DNA of 64,000 nucleotides from an uncultured Alphaproteobacteria bacterium (GCA_934254925.1 CAKQMD010000002.1:58532-122531), one strand, 5' to 3'. Shown: positions 27,302 to 36,177, numbered from the stretch's first letter. Numbers and translations: made by a program. Notes: generated from the letters alone by a model not told the origin.

Positions 27302-27426
27302 TTTGCGGGAAAATCGGGACGGTCGGGTATTTTTTGCGGAAAGTAAAAGACGTTTACTTTTTGTAAAATTCCAATATAATGAAAGTAAAATAAAAATTAT
27401 TGTATCATTTAAATTTTTATAAAATT

Positions 27427-27852
27427 ATGAAAAAGAAGTTTTTGGCATTGGTCATGCTCATTAGTGTGGGTGTGGCTTTGACGAGTTGCAGTTGGTTTGA
27501 AATTCCTGCAAATGCGGAGCGTCTTGGAGCCGGGTATATTCAATATGACAAAGGCGTTTATTTTGTTGAAATAGATTCTTTGTGTTTTGTTCCTGATTTT
27601 GTATATGCGAACAGCTCCGGTCGGGATGGAAAGAATAGAATGGATGCTGTTGACGGGATGTTGGTTACGTGTTTTCGTCTGCATGGAAATCAGCAAGTCG
27701 ATTTTATTGCCGGGGATCACAGTGCAGAATATCTTGAAACGTATTTTACAACCAATTATACGTTAATAGTTATTTTTGTTGTTATTTTGGAGCTTTTGTG
27801 TTTAGCAGTACTTTGGTCAGAGCTCAAAAGAAAAGTTGTGCATACGGATTAG
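27427..27852 (+). CDS. Small lipoprotein with C-terminal membrane helix
   Basis: 141 residues from the ATG at 27427. The lipobox is LTSC after a hydrophobic MKKKFLALVMLISVGVA segment. A C-terminal helix (YTLIVIFVVILELLCLAVLW) ends in a basic tail. The middle has paired Cys (SLCFVPDF, MLVTCFRL). No family recognised. A longer TTG-initiated frame exists but would bury the signal peptide. No Shine-Dalgarno sequence is visible. Confidence 0.6.
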   Translation: MKKKFLALVMLISVGVALTSCSWFEIPANAERLGAGYIQYDKGVYFVEIDSLCFVPDFVYANSSGRDGKNRMDAVDGMLVTCFRLHGNQQVDFIAGDHSAEYLETYFTTNYTLIVIFVVILELLCLAVLWSELKRKVVHTD

Positions 27853-27962
27853 ATGTGTTTATGCGGTAATCGGTTAGAAACAGCCATTTAGTTTGCTTCG
27901 GGTATTTGAGTTGTCACCTTCACTTTGCATTGGTCACTCTCGTTTGTTTATTAATGATTTTG

Positions 27963-28010
27963 TGCATCACCAATAAAAAAAGCGCCATTTAGGCGCTTTT
28001 TTATTGGTGA
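27963..28010. repeat. Long hairpin terminator with tRNA-like GGTGAT end
   Basis: Near-perfect inverted repeat with arms of about 20 bases: ATCACCAAT and an A-tract plus GCGCC, five-base loop, then the mirror. It can terminate both the lipoprotein gene and the minus-strand gene at 28043. Its ATCACCA edge equals the last bases of tRNA-Glu with CCA, like the copies at 30147 and 30337. Confidence 0.7.
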
Positions 28011-28042
28011 TACTTAATTTACGGCTTGCGAGCCTATTTGAA

Positions 28043-28615
28043 CTATGCCTTAATTTCTCGCGCTTTAGAATTATCAACTTCCAAAGTAATATATTCTGGC
28101 GGAATGTAACCTTTTGTTAAAACTAACATATAATGTTTAATTGTCGCCCATGGAGAAAGCTTTTTATATTCTTCTTTCTCGCATAAATGCCAATCACATG
28201 GCTCCAAATTAATATCATCAATGTTTTCGATTTTATAAATATTTTCAAAACTTGCATCTGTTAGGGCTGTTTGGCGCAAATCTTTACAATAAACAGCTTC
28301 CACAATGCCATCAGCAATAAGTTGATTAAGGTCAAAAGAAATAACATCAGCATGGTGAACGAGGTAGTTCAAATACGGATGCTCATAATTTTCTACCGGA
28401 GCAATCTCTTTAATAACACAAATTGAACGCAATCTTCCCTCAAAGGTTTGCTCCAAATAAGCTAAAATATCCTCGTCATTTTCAGATTTTGCACTATGCC
28501 TGTGTGTTCGTAAAATATTTTTGCAATGGTCACTATTTCTATCAAACATCGCAAGAGATTTGTATCCTTGTTGTTTGATTTTATCAAATGCATAGGTGTA
28601 TAAATAGACTTTCAT
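28043..28615 (-). CDS. Hypothetical protein, 190 aa
   Basis: Start chosen at the ATG at 28615, which has AGGAG six bases upstream. The sequence MKVYLYTYAFDKIKQQGYKSL continues as a soluble alpha/beta protein with several His and Cys (DWHLCEKEEYKKL). I recognise no family. It lies in the AT-rich region between hairpin/tRNA-end copies, so it is probably cargo of an old integrated element. Confidence 0.6.
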   Translation of the reverse strand: MKVYLYTYAFDKIKQQGYKSLAMFDRNSDHCKNILRTHRHSAKSENDEDILAYLEQTFEGRLRSICVIKEIAPVENYEHPYLNYLVHHADVISFDLNQLIADGIVEAVYCKDLRQTALTDASFENIYKIENIDDINLEPCDWHLCEKEEYKKLSPWATIKHYMLVLTKGYIPPEYITLEVDNSKAREIKA

Positions 28616-28682
28616 AAGCACTCCTAATACCATTTATTTCAATAATAATCTTATAGTATTATAAAATCAATAAATTTATAAC

Positions 28683-28740
28683 TTATTGAAAAATAAAGAA
28701 ATGCTTGTAAATGAGTTTATGAAAGTTTCTCAAAATGCAA
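28683..28740. repeat. Diverged direct repeat, copy A
   Basis: TTATTGAAAAATAAAG and about 40 further bases resemble the stretch at 29920-29977; the first 16 bases are identical and most of the rest agrees. Both copies lie upstream of a minus-strand cargo gene, which suggests duplicated leader or promoter DNA. The rest of the 28634-28831 gap shows nothing else. Confidence 0.5.
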
Positions 28741-28831
28741 TTTTGAAATTTATAATATTTGAACTCTCTAAGCCTTGGCTTGCACTGGGGATGTTTAACT
28801 CATGGTTTACGGACAATATCTACGTCTTTAA

Positions 28832-28869
28832 AACTATAAAGGGATGAAGAAAATCATCCCTTTATAGTT
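28832..28869 (-). terminator. Intrinsic terminator
   Basis: Sixteen-base perfect arms (28832-28847 and 28854-28869) with a six-base loop, followed on the minus strand by TTTT. It begins just past the stop of the 28871-29728 gene. Confidence 0.85.
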
Positions 28870-28870
28870 G

Positions 28871-29728
28871 CTAGATATGCTCTGCTGCGGCAATAGCTTT
28901 TTGTTCATCAAGCAGATAATCTTCAGCGTGCCAAAATATATCCCATACAATAGGAATATATTGCAACACAGCTTTAAGTTTTTTTAAACCGCTAATTCTC
29001 TGCTTGATTAAAAAACGATTACGCAGGATAGCATCTGCCTTCTTAACCTCCTCATCAGGCTCAAACGGTTTACGTAAAAACTTACCGTCATAAATCTCAA
29101 AACGACGAACCAAGGAGGCAAACAAATGTAATGCCACACGTCCGTTGCCAGCAATTTGGAAATTATACCAGTGCAACGTTTCTTTAACTGTTTCCTCAAT
29201 TACAAACAAATCATAATCAAGGTTAAAGCAACCGTGTTTTTCCGGTTCTTCATTACACTGAAAATCAGCGCTTTGTTTGAAGACCATAGCCAAGCGTTGC
29301 GTTGAAATAACCAATGCCTTTTTACCTTGAGCCATTTTCGAAATAGCTTGCAGGTTTTCCGTTGTATTTCGTCCTTTATCAAGAACGATAATTTCATGTT
29401 CTGGAATGCCTAAAGCCATCGCCACTCGTTTCAGCCTCATAGCCTCGCTTTCTTTTTTCAAGTCAGCAGACTTTTTCCCTCTGACTTTAAGAGAAAAACG
29501 CATCACCGCAAAAGCTGTCGCCAAAAGTCCTTCTCCGCCAACAACTACAAGCTTTGTTGCCGGATTAATTTTCTTGACTTTTTTATAAACAGTTACAGAC
29601 TTCAACATCGCAGTAATGTCGTCATCATACACGACCATATAGTCGTAGCTTTGATTTTCATCAAATGTTGACGCTACAGCATAAAATCGATTGATAATTT
29701 CTGCTGCTTCAAAAAACTCATTCTTCAT
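28871..29728 (-). CDS. YdcF/DUF218-like protein
   Basis: 285 residues. The pattern KLVVVGGEGLLATAF, then SEAMRLKRVAMALGIPEHEIIVLDKGRNTTENL, matches the DUF218 (YdcF/SanA/ElyC) fold, where a GG turn, an SEA segment and a T-x-EN box form the active region. Functions in the family range from envelope biogenesis to S-adenosylmethionine binding; none can be assigned here. No membrane helix, unlike SanA or ElyC, and the C-terminal 100 residues are atypical. It lies in the integration-scar region. Confidence 0.6.
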   Translation of the reverse strand: MKNEFFEAAEIINRFYAVASTFDENQSYDYMVVYDDDITAMLKSVTVYKKVKKINPATKLVVVGGEGLLATAFAVMRFSLKVRGKKSADLKKESEAMRLKRVAMALGIPEHEIIVLDKGRNTTENLQAISKMAQGKKALVISTQRLAMVFKQSADFQCNEEPEKHGCFNLDYDLFVIEETVKETLHWYNFQIAGNGRVALHLFASLVRRFEIYDGKFLRKPFEPDEEVKKADAILRNRFLIKQRISGLKKLKAVLQYIPIVWDIFWHAEDYLLDEQKAIAAAEHI

Positions 29729-29919
29729 AATTCGTTATTTTTATTGTTATACATAAAATCTTATTAATTGAATTATTACAAAGAGTCATTTTACCTAAGC
29801 CATAAGAGCCGTTTATAAAACATCCATAATAATTCAGTATAGAATTATAATATATCACAAAAATAAATATACTTCAATATTAAAATTTTGTCATTTAGAC
29901 AAAATAATTGACTAACAAA

Positions 29920-29977
29920 TTATTGAAAAATAAAGGATTACCAGTAAACGAGTTCATAAAAACTTACCAAAATTAGA
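29920..29977. repeat. Diverged direct repeat, copy B
   Basis: Partner of 28683-28740, in the gap upstream of the DUF218-like gene. Same orientation, same 16-base core. Confidence 0.5.
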
Positions 29978-29979
29978 AA

Positions 29980-30511
29980 TAAAAAAAAATGAACATTGCG
30001 CCGCTACGAAAGCTAACGCTTTCTGCTTGCGCGAACAACTAACCTTTGCCGCGGCTAAAGCCTAGCAAAGCTAAGAGAAGTTTTGAACTCGGTTAAATGC
30101 TTGATTTATAAAAGCAAAACGGCAGGTTTTATACCTGCCGTTTGCATTGGTGATCCCAGCGAGAGCTGTCTTCAGGCATAAAAGCCTTCGTTCCACGGCG
30201 CTCACCAGCAATGCTGACCGGCGTTCTTTCGCCCGCCTTTCGCTTGTAGTCAAACTCGCTTCCCGCGAGTTTGCGTCTCTATGACTTCGTCATTAAAAAT
30301 GAAAAAAGCACCGTAAAGGCGCTTTTTTCATTTTTAATGGTGATCCCAGTGCTGTGAAATAAAATCTTGCCTTGAATGGCAAGATTTTATGAGCCAAGCA
30401 ATGAGACTTATTGAGCTGGCGAGTGAATGCGAAGCACAGCGAAATGTAGTCGGAATTGAGTAGTCTCGCTAGATCAACAAAAAAGCCACTCTTTTTGAGA
30501 GTGGCTTGCAT
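29980..30511. other. Non-coding stretch with three tRNA-Glu 3'-end scars and hairpins
   Basis: No credible gene here. Partial copies of the tRNA-Glu 3' end (minus-strand sense) occur at 30147-30163 (17 bases including CCA) and 30337-30348 (12 bases). On the minus strand each is followed by a hairpin with a T-tract: CGGCAGG/CCTGCCG at 30119-30141, and a long 22-base-arm hairpin at about 30293-30336. The remaining sequence (29989-30090, 30165-30290, 30350-30475) is unlike its AT-rich surroundings and looks like remnants of integrated DNA. No integrase is visible. Confidence 0.6.
30482..30508 (-). terminator. Terminator of tRNA-Glu
   Basis: AAGCCACTCT/AGAGTGGCTT hairpin followed by T residues on the minus strand, directly after the CCA end of the tRNA. 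Confidence 0.8.
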
Positions 30512-30587
30512 TGGTGATCCCAGCGAGACTCGAACTCGCGTTACCGCCGTGAGAGGGCGATGTCCTAGGCCACTAGACGATGGGACC
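30512..30587 (-). tRNA. tRNA-Glu (anticodon CTC)
   Basis: Cloverleaf on the minus strand: acceptor GGTCCCA/TGGGATC with encoded CCA, anticodon arm TCGCC/GGCGG with loop CTCTCAC (anticodon CTC), and T-arm GAGTTCGAGTCTC. Its 3' end appears in partial copies downstream, as expected of an integration target. Confidence 0.95.
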
Positions 30588-30601
30588 CTGAATACATGTC
30601 T

Positions 30602-30630
30602 TCAATAATCTATATTTTTTTAATTTGCAA
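30602..30630 (-). promoter_or_regulatory. Promoter of tRNA-Glu
   Basis: On the minus strand TTGCAA, 17-base spacer, TATTGA, 14 bases before the tRNA 5' end. Confidence 0.4.
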
Positions 30631-30721
30631 GTCTTTTTTTATCATTCGTTCAGGCTAATCGTCTTTTTATTATGCCAAGCCGTCGGAAAAGTTCGGTCAC
30701 TTGAGGTTAAGAGGCTTCTGT

Positions 30722-32371
30722 TTAGGACCGGTTGTCGGAGAGGGCCTCTCGGTCTTCTTTCAACGCTTGGTATAAATTAAAGCTGCCGCCGAGGATGTAA
30801 ATGTTGTCAAATCCCCGATTGGCCAAAAGATGGGCCCCGTTATTGGCGGCATAACCGCGATTGCAATACAAAACGACTTTTTTGTCATGCGGAATTGAGT
30901 CCAGATTATGCCGCAGGGCGCCGAAAGGAATGTTTACGGCTCCGGCGATGTGATCGGTTTTGAAGGATTCCAGCGGTCGGACGTCGATGATCATGACTTT
31001 TCCTTCTTTTTGCAATTGTTCCATTTCGCTGATTTCCATTATTTTTTCTGTTCCGGAAAGTATTCCTTCCGCTGCCGAACCCAAAATGTTGATGATGTCT
31101 TTGGCTTCGGCAAAAGGAGGAGCATAACAGATTTCGGCAGTGGTGAGATTTTCGACGCGACTGCCGGTACTGATGAAGGCGGAGACAACGTCAAGTCTTT
31201 TGTCGATGCCGTGAGCGCCGATCCCCTGAATGCCGAAAAGGCGTCCCTCTTTGGAAAAAAGCAATTTGAACAGCATTAAGGCGGCGTTTTCAAAAACTTG
31301 AGAATTGGACCAGGCCCAGGCATAAACTTTGCGGTAGTCGATTTTGGCCTCTTTGAGACATTTTTCATGGCAGCCGACGGCGCCTGAAGTTAAATTGAAA
31401 ACTTGAGTGACGGCCGTACCGATCGGAGCGGGCAGGCGACTTTTTTTGCCGGTGATGTGATCAGCGGCTATTCGGGCCTCCTTGATGGCTAAACCGGCAT
31501 GGGCCATGCGTTGGGGACGTCCGGTGATGAAGTTGGTTTGTTCAATGTTGTCGCCGATGGCGTAGATGTTTTTGTCATTGGTTTGCATATATTCGTTGAC
31601 GATGATGCCGCCGCTGTCGCCTACCTTGAGGTTGGCGGTAATCGGCAGGAGCAGGTCCGGTTTGACGCCGGTGGCAATAATAGCAATGTCAAATTCGTGT
31701 TCGCTGCCGTCGTCAAGCCAGGCTTTGAATTCGCCAAATTTAGCAATTTTACGGTTGAGAAAGAGCTTTATGCCTTGATGACGGAGCTCGTTGTTGACCA
31801 AAGCGGCCATCTCCGGATCAAGATAGGGCAAGACGTGAGACGAGGCTTCGACAACCGTTACCTCCATACCGATTTGTCTCAGGGCTTCGGCCGTTTCGAT
31901 CCCGGTGTCGCCGCCGCCGAGGATCAGGGCTTTCTTGGCATCGTTGTAACGGATGAATTCCTTGATTTTTAGGACGGATTCCAAGGTTTTTATGGTGAAT
32001 ATCCCTTCACCGAGAATGCCTTCGATGTCCGGGCGCAGTTGTTGGGCACCAAGCGCTAGGATCAGTTTGTCGTAAGCGACTTCATATTGGTTGTTGACGG
32101 TGATTTTTCCGGCTTTGCGGTCAAGGGAGGTGACTTCGCTGTCAAGATGCGCTTCGATATTGTATTTGGCTTTAAGTGCCGGCGCGTCGATGCCGATCAG
32201 GTCGCTTTTGAGTTTGATGCGTCCGGAAAGGTAATAAGGCAAAATGCAGTTGACGACGCCAAGTTCGGCGGTTTTTTCATAGATGACGATTTCGGCGTTT
32301 TCATCCATGCGCCGTAATCTGGTTGCTGCGGCAAGGCCGGCTGTTCCGCCGCCGATAATGACTGTTTTCAT
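30722..32371 (-). CDS. CoA-disulfide reductase / NADH oxidase-like flavoprotein with rhodanese domain
   Basis: 549 residues. The N-terminal pyridine nucleotide-disulfide oxidoreductase part starts VIIGGGTAGLAAATRLRR (FAD site) and has the single active Cys in VVNCILPYYLSG, as in CoA-disulfide reductases. A second dinucleotide site is KALILGGGDTGIETAEAL. From about residue 455 a rhodanese domain follows with catalytic Cys in VLYCNRGYAANN. Fusions of this type reduce CoA disulfides, persulfides or polysulfides. AAGGAG lies 8 bases before the ATG. It likely deals with thiol or sulfur stress in the cytoplasm. Confidence 0.9.
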   Translation of the reverse strand: MKTVIIGGGTAGLAAATRLRRMDENAEIVIYEKTAELGVVNCILPYYLSGRIKLKSDLIGIDAPALKAKYNIEAHLDSEVTSLDRKAGKITVNNQYEVAYDKLILALGAQQLRPDIEGILGEGIFTIKTLESVLKIKEFIRYNDAKKALILGGGDTGIETAEALRQIGMEVTVVEASSHVLPYLDPEMAALVNNELRHQGIKLFLNRKIAKFGEFKAWLDDGSEHEFDIAIIATGVKPDLLLPITANLKVGDSGGIIVNEYMQTNDKNIYAIGDNIEQTNFITGRPQRMAHAGLAIKEARIAADHITGKKSRLPAPIGTAVTQVFNLTSGAVGCHEKCLKEAKIDYRKVYAWAWSNSQVFENAALMLFKLLFSKEGRLFGIQGIGAHGIDKRLDVVSAFISTGSRVENLTTAEICYAPPFAEAKDIINILGSAAEGILSGTEKIMEISEMEQLQKEGKVMIIDVRPLESFKTDHIAGAVNIPFGALRHNLDSIPHDKKVVLYCNRGYAANNGAHLLANRGFDNIYILGGSFNLYQALKEDREALSDNRS

Positions 32372-32530
32372 GCAAAGGCTCCTTTGGGTTGTTTCTTGCC
32401 TTTATAAATAAGTGTCTTTGGGGGAAATTTAAGAGGGGAGTGATATTTTTCTGTTGACTTGCGGCTAAAAATCTTTTATAAACCGGATAAGTTCAGTGGG
32501 TTTTCCATTTGAAAAATGCTTGAAACTTAT

Positions 32531-32580
32531 ACACGCCAAGGCGTGCCGCCAGTCAGCGAGGGTTCGCACACTGGCGTGCA
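32531..32580 (+). promoter_or_regulatory. Structured leader of ffh with competing hairpins
   Basis: CACGCC (32532-32537) can pair with GGCGTG just downstream (32540-32545), or CACGCCA can pair with TGGCGTG (32572-32578). GCCAGT (32548-32553) can pair with ACTGGC. The structures exclude one another, about 23-70 bases before the ffh start. It may be a regulatory leader; no known riboswitch is recognised. Confidence 0.35.
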
Positions 32581-32602
32581 ATAGTATGTAGGGAAATAAA
32601 GT

Positions 32603-33994
32603 TTGTTTGACAGTTTGTCGGAAAAGTTAGCCTCGGTTTTTGCCAAGATCACCTCGCGCGGGGTGTTGAGTGAAAAAGATATTGACGAGACGATGCGCGA
32701 AATTCGCCTGGCGCTTTTGGAGGCCGATGTTTCGCTGTCGGTGGCCAAGGAATTTATCAGCCAAGTGAAAAACCAGGCTTTGGGCGAGAAGGTCGTGCGT
32801 TCGATCCAACCGGGGCAGATGGTGGTGAAGATTGTTCACGACGAACTGGTGAAATTGTTGGGAGCGGACAGCGCCGGGCTTAATTTTAACGTCGTGCCTC
32901 CGGCCGTAATTTTGATGGTTGGGCTGCAAGGCTCGGGAAAGACTACTAGCGCTGCCAAAATCGGCCGCCTTTTGGCTGTAAAACAGCATAAAAAGGTGCT
33001 TCTGGCTTCCCTTGATGTCTATCGTCCGGCAGCGCAAGAACAATTGTCGCAGTTGGCCGGTAAATGTAGTTGCGCAAGTCTGCCGATCGTTTCCGGTGAA
33101 AAACCGCTGGAGATTACCAGGCGGGCGTTGGATTTTGCCCGTAAAGGCGGTTATGACGTCGTGATTTTGGATTCGGCGGGGCGGCTCCATCTGGACCAAG
33201 AGTTGATGGACGAAGTTGTCGCGGTGAAGAAGCTGGCACAGCCTGCGGAAACGTTGTTGGTGGCCGATGCGATGATCGGTCAGGACGCTTGTACGGTGGC
33301 CGAGGCTTTTAACAGCCAGGTCGGTGTCAGCGGGATTGTGCTGACGCGTATCGACGGTTCGTCACGCGCGGGGGCGGCTTTGTCGATGAAGATGGTTTCC
33401 GGTGCGCCGATCAAGTTTCTCGGGACCGGCGAAAAGGTTGACGAGATCGAAGAGTTTCATCCTGACCGTTTGGCCGGTCGGATTTTGGGGCAGGGCGATG
33501 TGGTTTCTTTGGTCGAAAAGGCCATGGAAAAGGTCGACAAGGAAGAGGCGGCCAAAACTGCGGAAAAAATGATGAAGGGCCGGTTTGATCTGGAAGACAT
33601 GCTGGCGCAGTTAAGACAGGTTCAGAAATTGGGCAGTATGGGAAACATTTTGGGAATGATCCCTGGTTTGTCCAAATTCAAAAATCAGATGGGAGATGCC
33701 GCTCTCGGCGACCAACTGATTAAAAAACAAGAGGCGATTATCCTTTCGATGACCAAGAACGAAAGGCGTAATCCCGACGTCATCAAAGCCTCCCGCAAGA
33801 AGAGAATTGCGGCCGGGGCCGGCGTTGAAGTTCACGAGGTCAACAAACTGCTCAAGGCTTATGAGCAGATGGCGACTTTGATGAAAAAGATGGGTCGGGG
33901 CGGCGGAGTGAAAAATCTGCTGAATCCGACTATGTTGAAAAATTCTCCGTTGGGCAAGTTGTCCGGCGGGTTTGGCGGCAAATTTCCCTTTTAG
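32603..33994 (+). CDS. ffh: Signal recognition particle protein Ffh
   Basis: 463 residues starting at TTG, with AGGG about 9 bases upstream. The start is fixed by the family opening MFDSLSEKLASVFAKI, and no ATG would keep it. The NG domain has GLQGSGKTTSAAKIG, DVYRPAAQEQL, DSAGRLH and TRIDGSSRAGAALS. The Met-rich M domain (KMMKGRFDLEDMLAQL to the end) binds SRP RNA and signal peptides. It leads the conserved block ffh-rpsP-rimM-trmD-rplS. Confidence 0.96.
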   Translation: MFDSLSEKLASVFAKITSRGVLSEKDIDETMREIRLALLEADVSLSVAKEFISQVKNQALGEKVVRSIQPGQMVVKIVHDELVKLLGADSAGLNFNVVPPAVILMVGLQGSGKTTSAAKIGRLLAVKQHKKVLLASLDVYRPAAQEQLSQLAGKCSCASLPIVSGEKPLEITRRALDFARKGGYDVVILDSAGRLHLDQELMDEVVAVKKLAQPAETLLVADAMIGQDACTVAEAFNSQVGVSGIVLTRIDGSSRAGAALSMKMVSGAPIKFLGTGEKVDEIEEFHPDRLAGRILGQGDVVSLVEKAMEKVDKEEAAKTAEKMMKGRFDLEDMLAQLRQVQKLGSMGNILGMIPGLSKFKNQMGDAALGDQLIKKQEAIILSMTKNERRNPDVIKASRKKRIAAGAGVEVHEVNKLLKAYEQMATLMKKMGRGGGVKNLLNPTMLKNSPLGKLSGGFGGKFPF

Positions 33995-34033
33995 GGGTTT
34001 GCCAAAGTTTAATAACGAAAGGAAAATATAAAA

Positions 34034-34432
34034 ATGGCAGTACGTATCAGATTATCTCGCGGCGGTTCCAAAAAACGGCCGTTTTACCGGATTGTTGCAG
34101 CGGACCAGAGAGCTCCGCGCGACGGTCGGTTTATTGAAAAACTCGGTTTGTACAATCCGATGTTGCCTCAGGATCATGCCGACAGATTGTCCGTGAACGA
34201 GGAAAGAGTGAAATATTGGTTATCTCAGGGCGCAACGCCGACCGAAAGACTGGAAAAAATCTTTTCGACTTTGGGGTTGGTCGCTAAGCCGGTTTTGAAA
34301 AACCAGCCGATTAAATCTGCTCCGAAAGCGAAAGCTCAGGAAAGAATGAAGGAAAAGGCCGAAAAAGCCGCTGCCGCCGCTGAGGCTGCCGCTGCCGAAG
34401 CTTCTTCTTCCGAAGCCTCTGCCGAAGCTTAA
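34034..34432 (+). CDS. rpsP: 30S ribosomal protein S16
   Basis: 132 residues. The first 80 are a standard S16 (VRIRLSRGGSKKRPFYRIVAAD, DGRFIEKLGLYNPM). The C-terminus carries an Ala/Glu/Lys-rich tail (KAEKAAAAAEAAAAEASSS), an extension common in alphaproteobacteria. AAAGGAAA precedes the ATG. Confidence 0.97.
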   Translation: MAVRIRLSRGGSKKRPFYRIVAADQRAPRDGRFIEKLGLYNPMLPQDHADRLSVNEERVKYWLSQGATPTERLEKIFSTLGLVAKPVLKNQPIKSAPKAKAQERMKEKAEKAAAAAEAAAAEASSSEASAEA

Positions 34433-34465
34433 TCGATAATTGTAAATTCGGACCGGGATTTGGCG

Positions 34466-35011
34466 ATGGAAAATAAAGACAGGATTTGTTTGGGCGCGAT
34501 TGTCGGCGTGCACGGCATCAGAGGCGAAGTGAAGGTTAAAAGCTTTACCGAAAATGAGCGTGACATTGCCGCTTACGGCGAAGTGGAGGATAAATCCGGC
34601 CTGAGAAAATTCCAGCTGAAAATCGTCGGTCATTCCAAAGAATTATTGCGGGTTAAAATTGCGGGGGTAGATGACCGCAACCAGGCCGAGGAACTGATCG
34701 GAACAGGTTTTTATGTTTCAAAGTCCGTTCTCCCGGCATTGGCGGAAGAAGAATTTTATCATGCCGACCTGATTGGTTTGGCGGTGAAGGATTCTGCTTC
34801 CGGGACGGAGATCGGGAAAGTCGAGGGGCTGTATAATTTCGGCGCCGGCGATTTGATCGACATCCGTCTTAAAGGCAAAAAATCTACGGAAATGCTGCCT
34901 TTTAATCGGCAATATGTTCCGGAAATCAATATTAAAGACGGTTATATTATTGTGACCTCGTTAGAGGACTTTGCGGAAGATCAGACCAATGAGAGTTCCG
35001 ATGCAGGTTAA
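34466..35011 (+). CDS. rimM: 16S rRNA processing protein RimM
   Basis: 181 residues from the ATG at 34466; a TTG two codons upstream is the alternative. The N-terminal barrel has GAIVGVHGIRGEVKVKSFTE, and the PRC-barrel part contains FYHADLIGLAV and the closing LPFNRQYVPEINIKDGYI. It assists maturation of the 30S head. The last 11 bases overlap trmD. Confidence 0.94.
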   Translation: MENKDRICLGAIVGVHGIRGEVKVKSFTENERDIAAYGEVEDKSGLRKFQLKIVGHSKELLRVKIAGVDDRNQAEELIGTGFYVSKSVLPALAEEEFYHADLIGLAVKDSASGTEIGKVEGLYNFGAGDLIDIRLKGKKSTEMLPFNRQYVPEINIKDGYIIVTSLEDFAEDQTNESSDAG

Positions 35012-35693
35012 AATTTTCACGATTTTTCCGGAAATGTTTCCCGGTTTTCTCGGGTTTTCGTTGACGGGAAAGGCTTTAAGCGAGGGAATTTGGACCTGTC
35101 AGACCGTAAATATCCGTGACTATGCCTTTGACAAGCATGGATCGGTGGATGATACGCCTGCAGGCGGCGGCGCGGGGATGATTATGCGTCCCGACGTGCT
35201 GGGAGCCGCATTGGCGGCCGAGTGTCATCAAGGAGGACGGCTGATCTATATGTCTCCGCGCGGTGTGCCCCTGACCCAGAAACTGGTTAAGGAGCTGAGC
35301 CGGGAGGAGCGTCTGAACATTATCTGCGGAAGATTTGAAGGTGTGGACCAGAGAGTTCTGGACGCCTACAATGTCGAGGAAATCAGCATCGGGGATTATA
35401 TTCTGACCGGCGGCGAACAGGCGGCTCAGATCATGCTTGATGCGGTCATCCGCTTACTGCCGGGGGTGCTCGGCAATGAAGAGTCGACCAAGGAAGAGAG
35501 TTTTGAAGACGATCTTCTGGAACATCCGCAATATACCAAGCCTGCCTTGTGGCAGGGACGGGAAGTCCCGTCGGTTTTGCTTTCCGGGCACCATGAGCGT
35601 ATTGCGCAGTGGCGTCGGGAGCAGGCTGTCGAGGTTACCGCAAGCCGGCGTCCGGATTTATTGAAAAAATATCTTGATTCTAAAAAGGTTTAG
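35001..35693 (+). CDS. trmD: tRNA (guanine-N1)-methyltransferase
   Basis: 230 residues from the ATG at 35001, before the family opening KIFTIFPEMFPGFL; two earlier in-frame starts lie deeper in rimM. It methylates G37 of tRNAs. SPOUT-knot marks: YMSPRGVPLTQ, CGRFEGVDQRVLD and EEISIGDYILTGGE. GAGAG lies just upstream. Overlap with rimM implies coupling. Confidence 0.96.
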   Translation: MQVKIFTIFPEMFPGFLGFSLTGKALSEGIWTCQTVNIRDYAFDKHGSVDDTPAGGGAGMIMRPDVLGAALAAECHQGGRLIYMSPRGVPLTQKLVKELSREERLNIICGRFEGVDQRVLDAYNVEEISIGDYILTGGEQAAQIMLDAVIRLLPGVLGNEESTKEESFEDDLLEHPQYTKPALWQGREVPSVLLSGHHERIAQWRREQAVEVTASRRPDLLKKYLDSKKV

Positions 35694-35732
35694 ATATATA
35701 AACGAACAAAATATTTATAAAGGGTAAAACTA

Positions 35733-36131
35733 ATGAACATTATTGAAAATTTAGAAAAAGAGCAGATTGCAAAGCTCACCGAAGGTAAAAACGTTCCTAG
35801 TTTTAAGCCTGGCGATACCTTGAAGGTTCACACCAAAGTTAAAGAAGGTGACAGAGAGCGTATCCAGGTTTATGAAGGCGTTTGCATCGCTCGCAAAAAT
35901 GACGGTTTGAATTCTTCTTTCACGGTCAGAAAGATTTCTTTCGGCGAAGGTGTGGAGCGCGTTTTCCCGCTGTATTCTCCGAATGTGGCCAAAATTGAAG
36001 TTGCCCGTATCGGTAAAGTTCGTCGTGCAAAATTGTACTTCTTGCGGGCTCTGCGCGGTCGTTCGGCCCGTATTGCCGACGATTTGGTCGCTGCGGCCAA
36101 GGCTCGTGAAGAAGCTAAGAACGCGGACTAA
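35733..36131 (+). CDS. rplS: 50S ribosomal protein L19
   Basis: 132 residues with the L19 signature KIEVARIGKVRRAKLYFLR and GDTLKVHTKVKEGDRERIQVYEG near the N-terminus. It sits at the 30S-50S interface. Last gene of the block, followed by a strong terminator. Confidence 0.97.
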   Translation: MNIIENLEKEQIAKLTEGKNVPSFKPGDTLKVHTKVKEGDRERIQVYEGVCIARKNDGLNSSFTVRKISFGEGVERVFPLYSPNVAKIEVARIGKVRRAKLYFLRALRGRSARIADDLVAAAKAREEAKNAD

Positions 36132-36149
36132 ATCAGAAGTTCTTAAAAA

Positions 36150-36177
36150 AACCCCGCCGGTTGCGGGGTTTTTTTTG
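36150..36177 (+). terminator. Terminator of the ffh-rplS block
   Basis: AACCCCGC (36150-36157) pairs with GCGGGGTT (36163-36170), followed by a run of T. Confidence 0.92.

Noticed and set aside
30071..30511. Two short minus-strand frames in the scar region
   Set aside because: They run through hairpins and tRNA-end copies and show no coding pattern.
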